In this document: in pieces, positions 6,463-14,428 of the stretch | Position numbering within the stretch: the stretch's first letter is position 1 | Layout: each line of letters opens with the position of its first letter | Origin: Akkermansia muciniphila | Lineage (GTDB): Bacteria; Verrucomicrobiota; Verrucomicrobiia; Verrucomicrobiales; Akkermansiaceae | Assembly: GCA_004557455.1 (NCBI GenBank) | Contig: SFDX01000032.1 | Location: 1 to 27,293 of the forward strand | Length of the DNA stretch: 27,293 nucleotides | Direction of reading: 5' to 3' | Notes under the pieces: generated by a model | The model's database searches: none | The model's input: the letters and a program-made list of their open reading frames with translations, nothing else | Told to the model about the DNA's origin: nothing | Program-made: the position numbers and the translations under genes

Positions 6463-8232
6463 TCAGCGTCTGCGGTGGCGGGGGGAAGAGAAGCGCTCGT
6501 GGAAGGGCACGGCCTCCCGCTCGCGGCCCCGGTAGGAGCGGCCGGGGGCACCGTGGCGGCCTCGCGGCTCGCGGCGGTCCTCGCGCTCGCGGGGGCGGTA
6601 GCTGTTCTCGCGGTGGTCGCCGCGGCCTTTGTCCTCCCGCAGGTTCACCTCATAGCCGCAGAGCATGCAGACTTGCAGGTGCTCCAGCAGCATGGGCGCG
6701 ACCTCCGTGGATACCTCGATGAGGGTGTGCTTGGGGAAGATGCGGATATCCCCCACGCTGCCGCGGGGTGCGCCGCCTTCGTTATACAGCAGGCCCGCTA
6801 CGTCCTTGGGCCGGATGCGCAGGCGGGAGCCCGCATTCATGAACAGCGTGGTGCACTCCTCCGGCGCGGGGAAGTCCGGCCGCTGCTCGCGCGGGGACTT
6901 CTCGGCGGCCTCCCGGCGCGCGGGGCGGCTCGGGCGGTCCTCCGGTATGGTTTGCAGCTCGCGGCTCTGCTTGCTGATGAGCAGGTTGAACATGGCGGCA
7001 AGCAGCTTCTCCTGCGGCAGCTCCAGGTCGCGCAGTTCATCGGGGAACTCGGGCATCTGCGCCGCGGCATCCAATATCTCGTCTACCAAACTCTCCCGGC
7101 GTGCTTGCTGTACGCGCTCGGCGGTCATCACTTTTTCGCGCGGCATCTTTTGCCCCACAAAGCGCTCGATGCGGGCCAACAGGGAGAAATCGCGCCGCCC
7201 GATGAAGGTCACGGCTTTGCCCTTGCGCCCGGCGCGGGCCGTGCGGCCGATGCGGTGCACGTAGTCCTCCGGGTCGCGCGGCAGCTCAAAGTTCACCACG
7301 ATGTCCACGTCATCGATGTCCAGCCCGCGCGCGGCGATGTCCGTGGCGACCAGCACATTGATGTTGCCCTTGCGGAAGGACTCCATCACGCGCTCGCGCA
7401 GGGTCTGCGGCATGTCGCCGTGCAGGCGGTCCACGGAGTAGCCGCGGGCCAGCAAGCCGTCCACAATATCATCGACTACGCGCTTGGTGTTGGCAAAGAC
7501 AAGCCCGCGCTTCATGCGGCCCATCTCGATGAGGCGGCTGAGTACCTCGATGCGGGAGGAGAAGAGTACCTCGTACACCGCCTGCTCGCAGGTGGGCACG
7601 GTGAGTACGGGGCGTTCGATGGCAATCTCCAACGGGTCCTGCGCCAGGCTGTCGATGAGTCTGCGGATAACGGGTGACATGGTGGCGGAGAAGAAGAGGG
7701 TCTGCCGTTTCTCCGGCAGCATGGCTACCACGCGGTCAATGTCCTCCTGAAAGCCCATGTCGAGCATCTCATCCGCTTCATCCAAAATCAGCATGGAGAT
7801 GTTTTCCGTGTTCAGCTCGCCCTGTTCCATCAGGTCGATGACACGCCCCGGGGTGCCGACGACAAACTGGGCCCCGCGGCGCAGGGCTGCTATCTGCGGG
7901 CCGAAGGAGGCCCCGCCGTAGATGGGGACGGAGGAGACGCCGTCCATGAAAATCGCCAGTTTTTCTACCTCGCGGCAAATCTGCACGGCCAGCTCGCGCG
8001 TAGGGGCCAGGCACAGCACCTGCACGCCCGCTACCTCCGGGTCGATGCTTTCCAGCGCGGGGATGGCAAAGGACAGCGTCTTGCCCGAGCCCGTGTGCGA
8101 GATGCCCACGATGTCCGCCCCCTGCAGGGCCGGCGGGATCGCGCGCTCCTGAATCGGGGAGGGGGTGTCGAAGCCCAGTACTTCGATGGCTTCCAAGATG
8201 GCGGGGCATATGCCCAGGTCAGAAAAACTCAT
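6463..8232 (-). CDS. DEAD-box ATP-dependent RNA helicase with DbpA-type C-terminus
   Basis: A 589-residue helicase that unwinds RNA with ATP. In order: the Q motif around PSPIQERAIP (24-33), Walker A HTGSGKT (46-52), PTRELA (77-82), TPGR (127-130), DEAD (151-154) and SAT. The second RecA domain has ATDIAARGLDID and HRIGRTARAG. After the core comes a charged linker, then a domain resembling the DbpA/CsdA RNA-binding domain (with RLRIRPKDVAGLLYNEG). The Arg/Gly-rich tail is rich in RGR and REREDRRE. The tail suggests ribosome-assembly or cold-stress RNA work rather than mRNA decay, but this is inference. The start at 8232 gives the usual MSFSDLG opening and follows a promoter by 10 nt. Confidence 0.92.
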   Translation of the reverse strand: MSFSDLGICPAILEAIEVLGFDTPSPIQERAIPPALQGADIVGISHTGSGKTLSFAIPALESIDPEVAGVQVLCLAPTRELAVQICREVEKLAIFMDGVSSVPIYGGASFGPQIAALRRGAQFVVGTPGRVIDLMEQGELNTENISMLILDEADEMLDMGFQEDIDRVVAMLPEKRQTLFFSATMSPVIRRLIDSLAQDPLEIAIERPVLTVPTCEQAVYEVLFSSRIEVLSRLIEMGRMKRGLVFANTKRVVDDIVDGLLARGYSVDRLHGDMPQTLRERVMESFRKGNINVLVATDIAARGLDIDDVDIVVNFELPRDPEDYVHRIGRTARAGRKGKAVTFIGRRDFSLLARIERFVGQKMPREKVMTAERVQQARRESLVDEILDAAAQMPEFPDELRDLELPQEKLLAAMFNLLISKQSRELQTIPEDRPSRPARREAAEKSPREQRPDFPAPEECTTLFMNAGSRLRIRPKDVAGLLYNEGGAPRGSVGDIRIFPKHTLIEVSTEVAPMLLEHLQVCMLCGYEVNLREDKGRGDHRENSYRPREREDRREPRGRHGAPGRSYRGREREAVPFHERFSSPRHRRR

Positions 8233-8242
8233 ACGGGCGAGG

Positions 8243-8271
8243 ATAGTGCCACATATCCGCCGCGGCGTCAA
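8243..8271 (-). promoter_or_regulatory. Promoter of the DEAD-box helicase gene
   Basis: On minus: TTGACG (8266-8271), 17-base spacer, CACTAT (8243-8248), with ATG at 8232 after 10 nt. The -10 box is weak; an alternative TATCCT three bases further on would have a 20-base spacer. Confidence 0.45.
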
Positions 8272-8377
8272 GCCAAATTCACGGTATGACGGGGAAATAA
8301 GCCCCCCGGGGTGTAGAGCGTTGCCGTCCGTTTTCGTTCCTCTGAATTAAATTTTCCGCCATTCCGTGTTTTTTTGC

Positions 8378-8407
8378 TTGACTGTTTAGGCTGCTGCATG
8401 CTATTCT
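8378..8407 (+). promoter_or_regulatory. Promoter of the ankyrin lipoprotein gene
   Basis: TTGACT (8378-8383), 18-base spacer, TATTCT (8402-8407). The leader is about 65 nt, unlike most promoters in this window. Confidence 0.65.
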
Positions 8408-8469
8408 TTGTCCGAGCGGTAAGGAGCTTTTGGTAGGCTCGGAGGCTGCTCCTTTCATCAAACTTAACC

Positions 8470-8473
8470 GGAG
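8470..8473 (+). promoter_or_regulatory. Shine-Dalgarno site of the ankyrin gene
   Basis: GGAG ends 8 nt before ATG 8482. It is notable because it is one of very few clear Shine-Dalgarno sites here, and it occurs on a transcript with a real leader. Confidence 0.65.
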
Positions 8474-8481
8474 ATTGATTT

Positions 8482-9789
8482 ATGAAGACCAAAGACCTGA
8501 TGGCATTGGCTGCGTTCTGCGGCTGCGCCCTGTTCGTCTCCTCCTGCGGGGATGACAAGAAGGGCGAGACCCCCGCAGCCCCCGCTGCTGCGCCTGCGCC
8601 GGCCGAACCTGCCGCTGCCCCCGCCGAACAAGCGCCCGCTCCCGCAACCACTCCCGTTGCAGTAACACCTCCTGCGCCTGAATCCCCTGCACCGCAGGCA
8701 ACTGCCCCCGCTGCCCCGAAGGTTGAGCTCGGCAGTGTTAAGTCGTACGATGATTTGCTCTCGGTGACCAAGGTTGCACGAAATGAGGAAGCGAAGGCTG
8801 CCTTCACGGCTTTGAAGGAGGGCAAGGCGGACATCAATGCCGAGATGCCGGAGGGGCACAAGACGCCGCTCGCTTGGGTGGCTCAGCGTGGTCTGGCGGA
8901 TGCCGCCGCGTTCCTGATTTCCCAAGGTGCGGATGTGAACCAAACCTGCGGCAAGGCTAAGTACACTCCCTTCATGCACGCGGCGTGGAGCCAGGATATT
9001 CCCACGATGAAGGTGCTGTTGAAGGCCGGTGCCGATCCCAAGGCTGTGGATCGCGATGGCCGCACTGCTCTCTATGATGCCCTGCGCCGCGGGCCTTTCT
9101 CCATGGGCAGTGCGCCGGACTACAAGGCTTTGGCGGACTTCTTTGTGGATGAGTGCGGCTTGGACCTGAACGCTGCCGATGAGAAGGGTGTGACGCCGCT
9201 GATGTATAACATCGTTTACTACACGCCGGATCAGCTGCAGCACCTCATCAGCAAGGGCGCTGACCCGAAGGCCAAGACCAAGGAGGGCCTGAGCTTGGTT
9301 CACTATGCGTGTGGCAACGGTGACCCCGCCAAGGCTCTGGAGCAGCTCAAGGCCTTGGAGCAGTACGACCTTGATTACAAGATGGAGGGGTATGAGGGCC
9401 CCACAGCTCTGCACCGCGTGCTCACTTCCCGCCGTTGCCAGGATGCCATTCCTTTGCTGGAGTACCTGTTGGCTAAGGGGGTGCGCACGGACTACGCTTG
9501 GCCGAAGGTTAAGCTCGGTCTGATTTACGCTGCTGCCACGAACATCATTGCGGACAGCCCCGCTCTGCTGCAATACCTCATCGACCACAAGCTGGGCGAT
9601 GTGAATGAGGTCATGCCCTCCAGCCGTGCCACGCCGCTCATGGATGTGAAGAAGGACTTTATGGTGGAGGTGCTCATCAAGGCCGGCGCAGATCCCAAGA
9701 TGGTGGATAAGGCCGGTAAGACGGCTTATCAGCGCACGACGCGTCCGGAGGTCAAGAAGGCTTTGGAGGCTTGCGGTGTGACGGAATAA
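8482..9789 (+). CDS. Ankyrin-repeat lipoprotein
   Basis: A 435-residue protein with a lipoprotein signal (a hydrophobic run and the lipobox VSSC at about residue 22). It is followed by a low-complexity Ala/Pro linker (about 29-75) that would span from the membrane to the folded part. From about residue 110 there are several ankyrin repeats, recognisable by TPL-type turns and by LISQGADVN, LLKAGADPKAVDRDGRTALYDAL and LIKAGADPKMVDKAGKTAY-like stretches. Ankyrin repeats bind protein partners; the partner is unknown. The protein should be anchored in the outer or inner membrane facing the periplasm. The next gene starts 21 nt after its stop, so the two are probably co-transcribed. Codon use resembles the neighbours. 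Confidence 0.88.
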   Translation: MKTKDLMALAAFCGCALFVSSCGDDKKGETPAAPAAAPAPAEPAAAPAEQAPAPATTPVAVTPPAPESPAPQATAPAAPKVELGSVKSYDDLLSVTKVARNEEAKAAFTALKEGKADINAEMPEGHKTPLAWVAQRGLADAAAFLISQGADVNQTCGKAKYTPFMHAAWSQDIPTMKVLLKAGADPKAVDRDGRTALYDALRRGPFSMGSAPDYKALADFFVDECGLDLNAADEKGVTPLMYNIVYYTPDQLQHLISKGADPKAKTKEGLSLVHYACGNGDPAKALEQLKALEQYDLDYKMEGYEGPTALHRVLTSRRCQDAIPLLEYLLAKGVRTDYAWPKVKLGLIYAAATNIIADSPALLQYLIDHKLGDVNEVMPSSRATPLMDVKKDFMVEVLIKAGADPKMVDKAGKTAYQRTTRPEVKKALEACGVTE

Positions 9790-9810
9790 CTCTTACAACC
9801 CAATAAACAT

Positions 9811-11178
9811 ATGGCAGTAACAGAAGTAACAGAAGAAGGCTGGGGCTCGCGCCTCGGTAAGTCGTTCGGCGGTGTTATCGTCGGTATCATCCTCTTTTTC
9901 GGCTCCATCGCTTTCCTGTGGTGGAACGAGGGTCGCGCCGTGACCACGGCGAAGGCCTTGGCTGAGGGCGAGGGAAATGTGGTGGCCGTGAAGGACATCA
10001 CGAAGGTGAACAGTGCCAACGAGGGCAAGCTCGTCCACATGTCCGGCGAGGCGTCGACGTCGGAGACCCTGACGGATCCCACGTTTGCGCTGTCCAAAAA
10101 CGCCATCGGGCTCTCCCGCAAGGTGGAGTACTACCAGTGGGTGGAGCACAAGTCCGAGAAGCGGGAAAAGCAAATGGGCGGCAGTGAGAAGGTGATTACG
10201 ACCTATACCTACTCGAAGGAGTGGGTCGGAACCCCGCAGGATTCCTCGGCTTTCAAGGAGTCCGGTCATGGAAACAGGGTGTTCACGACCTTGCCGGACT
10301 TTGATGTCCGCGCCAAGGAGGTGAGCTTCGGTGCCTTCAAGCTGGCGAGCGGCCAGATCGCCCGCATCGGTGGTTCGGAGTCGCTCTCGCTGGAGGAGTA
10401 CACCATCCCCGCTTCCATCGCGAACAATGCGGAGGTGCAGGGGGGTAACACGCTCTACCTGCATATGAACCCCGGTCGCGTTGAGCAGCCTCTGCAGCCG
10501 GTTCAGCCCGTGCAGCAGCCGGTTCAGCCCGTGCAGCAGCCGGTTCAGCCGGTTCAGCCCGCTCCCGTGAACGCGGAGCAGCCCGTTGCCACGACCTTGC
10601 CGGCTCCCGTTGAGGGTCAGCCTGCCGAGCAGCCCGCTGCGCAGCCGAAGCTCGTGTTTGACAACGAGGCGCAGATCGGCGATGTGCGCGTGCAGTGGAG
10701 CTTCGTGGCCCCGCAGCGCACCATCAGTTTGGTCGCCGTGCAGGTGAACAACACCTTCGAGCCTTACACGGCAGAGGACGGCGGCGGTGAGGTGGATCTG
10801 CTGACGGACGGTGTGAAGTCGGCCAAGGCCATGTTCAACGACGCGAAGTCTGCCAACACCATGATGACTTGGATCTTCCGCGGCGTCGGTTTCTTCGCCA
10901 TGTTCATCGGTCTGAGCATGCTGGTGGCCCCGCTTGAGGTGATCTGCGACGTCCTGCCCTTCTTGGGCAACATCGTGGGTGCGGTCTCCAAGGGCGTGTG
11001 CTTCGTCATCGCTCTGGTCATCTCGCTGCTGGACATCGCCTTGGCTTGGCTCTTCTACCGCCCCGTGGTCGGCATCATCCTGCTTGCAGCTGTCGCCGGC
11101 GTCATCTACTTGGCAAAGAAGGCCCGCTCCAAGAAGGCAGCCCCCGCTCCCGCTGCCCCCGCAGAGCCGCAGAGCTGA
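9811..11178 (+). CDS. TMEM43-family membrane protein
   Basis: A 455-residue protein that resembles the TMEM43 (LUMA) family. There is a transmembrane helix near the N-terminus (about 18-38) followed by a WWNEGRAV motif. A large extracytoplasmic beta-rich domain follows, then three hydrophobic segments near the C-terminus (about 350-440) and an Ala/Pro tail. The family motif region YYQWVE...EKVITTYTYSKEW is present. Bacterial members have no settled function; the human protein is an inner nuclear membrane protein. The domain is interrupted at about residues 228-285 by a Pro/Val/Gln repeat insertion (see the 21-bp repeat at 10498). The start is the first in-frame ATG after the ankyrin gene and has no Shine-Dalgarno sequence. 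Confidence 0.8.
   Translation: MAVTEVTEEGWGSRLGKSFGGVIVGIILFFGSIAFLWWNEGRAVTTAKALAEGEGNVVAVKDITKVNSANEGKLVHMSGEASTSETLTDPTFALSKNAIGLSRKVEYYQWVEHKSEKREKQMGGSEKVITTYTYSKEWVGTPQDSSAFKESGHGNRVFTTLPDFDVRAKEVSFGAFKLASGQIARIGGSESLSLEEYTIPASIANNAEVQGGNTLYLHMNPGRVEQPLQPVQPVQQPVQPVQQPVQPVQPAPVNAEQPVATTLPAPVEGQPAEQPAAQPKLVFDNEAQIGDVRVQWSFVAPQRTISLVAVQVNNTFEPYTAEDGGGEVDLLTDGVKSAKAMFNDAKSANTMMTWIFRGVGFFAMFIGLSMLVAPLEVICDVLPFLGNIVGAVSKGVCFVIALVISLLDIALAWLFYRPVVGIILLAAVAGVIYLAKKARSKKAAPAPAAPAEPQS
10498..10561 (+). repeat. 21-bp coding tandem repeat (Pro-Val-Gln)
   Basis: Two exact 21-bp units (10498-10518 and 10519-10539) followed by two partial units. They encode alternating PVQ and PVQQ steps within the TMEM43-like protein. 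Because the unit is a multiple of three, copy-number change would lengthen the linker without breaking the frame. Confidence 0.85.
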
Positions 11179-11198
11179 CCAACCCGCACATTTCCTAC

Positions 11199-11231
11199 AC
11201 GGTGCCCGAGTTCCCCTCGGGCACCGTTTTT
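11199..11231 (+). terminator. Intrinsic terminator after the TMEM43-like gene
   Basis: A perfect 12-bp GC-rich stem (11199-11210 with 11216-11227), a 5-base loop and a run of five T ending at 11231. It lies 20 nt after the stop codon. Confidence 0.92.
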
Positions 11232-11359
11232 GATATTCACTCCGCTGCGGAAACAAGAAGCGAGATCGGCTGACCGCGGAAATTTTGGGAAGGGAAGTGG
11301 CGTGCTTGGCTTGGATGCAGACCTCACGCCGCCGTGGCCATCGTGGTCGAGTGGATGCT

Positions 11360-11551
11360 GACCGCGGAATGAAAGGAATTTTCGGAAACCGGTTGGCCTT
11401 CGGAACTTCGGCATGACGTCGGGGCAAATTCATGGTAGGTGGCTTCAGATTTTTATCAAACAATCAAGGGAGCTACTATCCCACCGGCATGCAGTCTGAA
11501 CTGAGCTAAGCAGGCCACAAACTCTCCGAAAATTCCTTTCATTCCGCGGTC
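11360..11551. repeat. MITE-like element with 27-bp perfect inverted ends
   Basis: 27 bases at 11360-11386 are repeated exactly in inverted orientation at 11525-11551, giving a 192-bp unit with no gene inside. Weaker symmetry continues inward for about 20 bp. A shortened third copy of the end (GCTGACCGCGGAA, then ATTTTGGGA) lies upstream at 11269-11290 in direct orientation. I see no clear target-site duplication. The rest of the 570-bp gap (11179-11749) holds the terminator at 11199 and the promoter at 11714, and nothing else I can support. Confidence 0.65.
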
Positions 11552-11713
11552 CTTATTTTCTCGCTCTCTGTTACCACTGCGGTGTGAAGTCTGATTTCGG
11601 CTCGGCATCCCGAACTCATCCGGACATGTTCAAAGAATCAGTATTTTCCGCTGATATTCAGTTGAATGCAGTGATGCCCCCTTCCGTAAGACACGCGGTG
11701 ACACAACAGGGGC

Positions 11714-11743
11714 TTGCGCGGGAGCGGGTAGGGGGGCTATAAT
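11714..11743 (+). promoter_or_regulatory. Promoter of the zinc peptidase gene, predicted leaderless
   Basis: TTGCGC (11714-11719), 18-base spacer, consensus TATAAT (11738-11743). Only six bases separate the -10 box from ATG 11750, so transcription should start at or next to the A of the start codon. Confidence 0.75.
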
Positions 11744-11749
11744 GAGGGC

Positions 11750-12547
11750 ATGAATATGGTCTGCGATGTTTTGTTGGCTCAATACGGATACGGCCCGGAT
11801 CCTTCTTCGGTCGGCTTCAGCACCGGGATGGGCGGCTCAGGCATGGGAGGAATGACGATGTTGGGGCTACTGCTGGTGCTGGTGATGAGCGTAGTGGGTA
11901 TGGTGGTGCAGCGTCGTCTGATGTCCGTGATGCGCAGGGCCTCGGAGATTTATGTGCCTCTGACGGGGGCGCAGGTGGCAGAGAGCATGCTGCGCAGCAA
12001 GGGAATCAACGATGTTCGGGTGACCCATACTCCCGGCTCGTTGACCGACCATTACAACCCGATGGATCACACGGTGAACCTGAGCGATGACGTCTACCGC
12101 TGCAACAGCATTGCCGCTGTGGCCGTGGCGGCGCATGAGTGCGGGCATGCGGTGCAGCACGCCGTTGCCTACCCTTGGCTGGGGCTGCGCAGCCGCTTGG
12201 TACCGCTGGTGAATTTCGGGTCGCGCATGGGGCAAATCATCCTGATTTTGGGCTTGATTCTGTTGTCTGCCGGCAGCGGACCGGAGGTCGCTTGGGTGGG
12301 TGTTGCGCTCTTCGGCACCACGGCACTCTTTGCGCTTGTGACCCTGCCGGTGGAGTTCGATGCGTCCCGCCGTGCGCTGGCTTGGCTGCGGGAGCGCGGG
12401 GTAGTGCAGCCCGCCTTGCAGGAAGAGGCGCGGACGGCTCTCTTTTGGGCGGCGATGACCTATGTGGCCGCAGCGCTGTCGGCCCTGGCCGGCCTGTTGT
12501 ACTACGTGTTCCTCATTCTGGCGCACTCCGGCCGTCGCAGTGAGTAA
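11750..12547 (+). CDS. Membrane neutral zinc metallopeptidase (YugP-like)
   Basis: A 265-residue membrane protein of the neutral zinc metallopeptidase family typified by Bacillus YugP. A Gly/Met-rich N-terminal stretch leads into a transmembrane helix (about 37-54). The catalytic domain follows, with HECGH at 129-133 (the zinc-binding His129 and His133 and catalytic Glu130) and VEFDAS, whose Glu202 is the probable third zinc ligand. Further hydrophobic segments lie at about 160-178, 182-200 and 230-256. The NPMDHTVNLSDDVY stretch is characteristic of the family. Substrates are unknown. The next gene begins 3 nt after its stop, so they share a transcript. Confidence 0.88.
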   Translation: MNMVCDVLLAQYGYGPDPSSVGFSTGMGGSGMGGMTMLGLLLVLVMSVVGMVVQRRLMSVMRRASEIYVPLTGAQVAESMLRSKGINDVRVTHTPGSLTDHYNPMDHTVNLSDDVYRCNSIAAVAVAAHECGHAVQHAVAYPWLGLRSRLVPLVNFGSRMGQIILILGLILLSAGSGPEVAWVGVALFGTTALFALVTLPVEFDASRRALAWLRERGVVQPALQEEARTALFWAAMTYVAAALSALAGLLYYVFLILAHSGRRSE

Positions 12548-12550
12548 GCC

Positions 12551-12838
12551 ATGGCTGCGGATGAGTTGCAGGAGGCGGTGCGCCGCGCGTTGGGCGGAAC
12601 CGCCACGCCGATGGCGGCGCGTCTGGCCATAGCGGCGGTGGCTCAGGCCGTGCGCGAGGGTCTGGCGGAGGACGGCTGCGTGCGCTTGGCGCATTTCGGG
12701 ACCTTCCGCTTGCAGCAGCGACGCCCCCGCCGTCTGCGGCTTCCGGGCTCCGGGGAGTGGTTTTGCCTGCCGGAACGCCGTGTTTTGTGCTTCTCGCCGT
12801 CACCTCCCGGCAAAAAAAGTGGCCCACAGACAGAATAG
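12551..12838 (+). CDS. HU/IHF-like DNA-binding protein
   Basis: A 95-residue protein with the outline of the HU family. The N-terminal half is helical. VRLAHFGTFRLQQRRPR aligns with the conserved GFGTF segment, and a GSGEWFCLPERRVLCFSPSPPGKK region matches the end of the DNA-binding arm and the last strand. It is diverged: the arm is Arg/Leu-rich and contains two Cys, and the usual RNP sequence at the arm tip is not recognisable. It should bind or bend DNA, though a specialised role is possible given the divergence and its place 3 nt after a membrane protease. The thioredoxin-like gene follows with its own promoter just after this stop. Confidence 0.72.
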   Translation: MAADELQEAVRRALGGTATPMAARLAIAAVAQAVREGLAEDGCVRLAHFGTFRLQQRRPRRLRLPGSGEWFCLPERRVLCFSPSPPGKKSGPQTE

Positions 12839-12842
12839 CGGC

Positions 12843-12871
12843 TTCCCTTTTGAGCTGCGGTGGCGTATAAT
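12843..12871 (+). promoter_or_regulatory. Promoter of the thioredoxin-like lipoprotein gene
   Basis: Consensus TATAAT at 12866-12871 lies 7 nt before ATG 12879. The best -35 at the right distance is the poor TTCCCT (12843-12848, 17-base spacer). An alternative ATG at 12870 overlaps the -10 box and is unlikely to be used. Confidence 0.5.
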
Positions 12872-12878
12872 GACGCGC

Positions 12879-13436
12879 ATGAAGTATGTGCCGGCAACGA
12901 TGCTCGCCGCCGCGGCGGCCCTCTGCCTGCTCTCCGCCTGCGGGGAGTCGGACGCGGAGCGCAAGGCGCGCGCCGAGCAATTCACTACCTCCACCAAACC
13001 CGCTCCCAACCCGGAGCACGAGGAGCTGAGTGACTTGGTGCGCACGGAGATACGCCCCGAGGCGACCTCGCCCTTCGGTGCGCCCAAGTTTGAGCCCTTC
13101 AGCGAGTACAAGGGCGAGGACATTCGGCAGGTGACGGGGGTGTCCGGGCGCAGTCTGCTGCTCTGCTTCACGGCCCCGTGGTGCCCGCACAGCAACAAGA
13201 TGATCACCCAGCTTAAGAAACTGGCCAAGGCAGAGAAGGGGGCCATGCAGGTGGTGGTGGTGAATGCGGATGAGTATCCCGCCGTGGCGGAGGAGTTCCG
13301 CATCACGAAGGTGCCCACGGCCATCCTTTACACGGAGGGGGTCAAGCTCAGCACCATAGAGGGCAGCTATGCCGCAGATGAGCTGCGCCATATGATACGC
13401 CGCGTGCTTTCCCCTTCCGATGATTCTTCACAATAA
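12879..13436 (+). CDS. Thioredoxin-fold lipoprotein with a single active-site Cys
   Basis: A 185-residue protein with a lipoprotein signal (lipobox LSAC, lipidated Cys21), a linker to about residue 75, and then a thioredoxin-like domain. The active-site segment is APWCPHSNK (Cys102), where thioredoxins have WCxxC, so the second cysteine is replaced by Ser105. The cis-proline segment KVPT (Pro146) is kept. With one Cys it cannot run a normal dithiol cycle; it could form mixed disulfides, reduce sulfenic acids with an external partner, or act as a binding protein. I chose 12879 because the signal peptide begins there. trpS starts 17 nt after its stop, probably on the same transcript. Confidence 0.82.
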   Translation: MKYVPATMLAAAAALCLLSACGESDAERKARAEQFTTSTKPAPNPEHEELSDLVRTEIRPEATSPFGAPKFEPFSEYKGEDIRQVTGVSGRSLLLCFTAPWCPHSNKMITQLKKLAKAEKGAMQVVVVNADEYPAVAEEFRITKVPTAILYTEGVKLSTIEGSYAADELRHMIRRVLSPSDDSSQ

Positions 13437-13453
13437 CTAACAGACATCACGTT

Positions 13454-14428
13454 ATGAGATTCCTTACAGGTTTGCAACCCAGCGGTCAGCTCCACATCGG
13501 TAACTACTTCGGCGCCATCAAGCCCGCCGTTGAGCTGCAGGAGAAGGGTGAAGCGTTTTACTTTATTGCTAACTACCACGCCATGACGACCATGGAGAGC
13601 GCGGAGAAGCTCCGCGACAACACCTTCGGGCTGGCGGTGGATTTGTTGGCCTGCGGGCTGGACCCGCAGAAGGCGGTGTTCTTTGCCCAATCCGCTGTGC
13701 CGGAGGTGAATGAGCTGGCTTGGATCCTCTCCACGGTGTGCCCGATGGGCCTGCTGGAGCGCTGCCATTCTTACAAGGACAAGATGGCCCACGGTTTTGC
13801 TGCTACCCATGCCCTTTTCGCCTATCCCGCGCTGATGGCTGCGGACATTCTGCTGTATGACAGCGATGCCGTTCCCGTCGGCAAGGACCAGAAGCAGCAT
13901 CTGGAGGTGACGCGTGACTTGGCCGGCAAGATCAACGAGACCTTCGGGGCCGAGCTCTTCAAGCTGCCGGAGCCCCTCATCAGCGAGGTGACGGCTGTCG
14001 TCCCGGGCTTGGACGGCCAGAAGATGAGCAAGAGCTACGGTAACACCCTCCCCATCTTCGGCGAGGAGAAGGCCATGCGCAAGCTCATTAACAAAAAGGT
14101 CGTGACGGATACCACCCCGCTGGAGGCCCCCAAGCCCACGGAGAATTCCATCATCTTGGCCCTCTACAAACTCTTTGCCACCCCGGAGCAGCTTCAGGCC
14201 ATGGTGGATGCCCACCACGCCGGCGGCGTCGGCTACGGCCAGTTCAAGAAGGACCTCTTCGAGGCCTACTGGGAGTACTTCCGCACCGCCCGCGAACGCC
14301 GCGAATGGCTCCTCGCCAACCCCGACTACGTCCGCGAGGTCCTCGCCAACGGTGCCGCCAAGGCCCGCGAGGAGGCTGCCAAGACCCTCACCCGCATCCG
14401 TACCGCCGTCGGACTCACTTGGTGCTGA
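13454..14428 (+). CDS. trpS: Tryptophanyl-tRNA synthetase
   Basis: A 324-residue class I aminoacyl-tRNA synthetase that charges tRNA-Trp. It opens with the typical TGLQPSGQLHIGNYFGA, which carries the HIGH-type signature as HIGN. It has ANYHAMTT, the conserved SYKDKMAHG region and ADILLYDSDAVPVGKDQ. The signature GQKMSKSYGN (KMSKS) lies near residue 192. The length is normal for bacterial TrpRS. It has no Shine-Dalgarno sequence and seems to be expressed from the upstream lipoprotein promoter. Confidence 0.97.
   Translation: MRFLTGLQPSGQLHIGNYFGAIKPAVELQEKGEAFYFIANYHAMTTMESAEKLRDNTFGLAVDLLACGLDPQKAVFFAQSAVPEVNELAWILSTVCPMGLLERCHSYKDKMAHGFAATHALFAYPALMAADILLYDSDAVPVGKDQKQHLEVTRDLAGKINETFGAELFKLPEPLISEVTAVVPGLDGQKMSKSYGNTLPIFGEEKAMRKLINKKVVTDTTPLEAPKPTENSIILALYKLFATPEQLQAMVDAHHAGGVGYGQFKKDLFEAYWEYFRTARERREWLLANPDYVREVLANGAAKAREEAAKTLTRIRTAVGLTWC

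Noticed and set aside
8464..9588. Long minus-strand open frame opposite the ankyrin gene
   Set aside because: The plus strand has a signal peptide, lipobox, ankyrin repeats, promoter and Shine-Dalgarno site. The minus frame has none of these.
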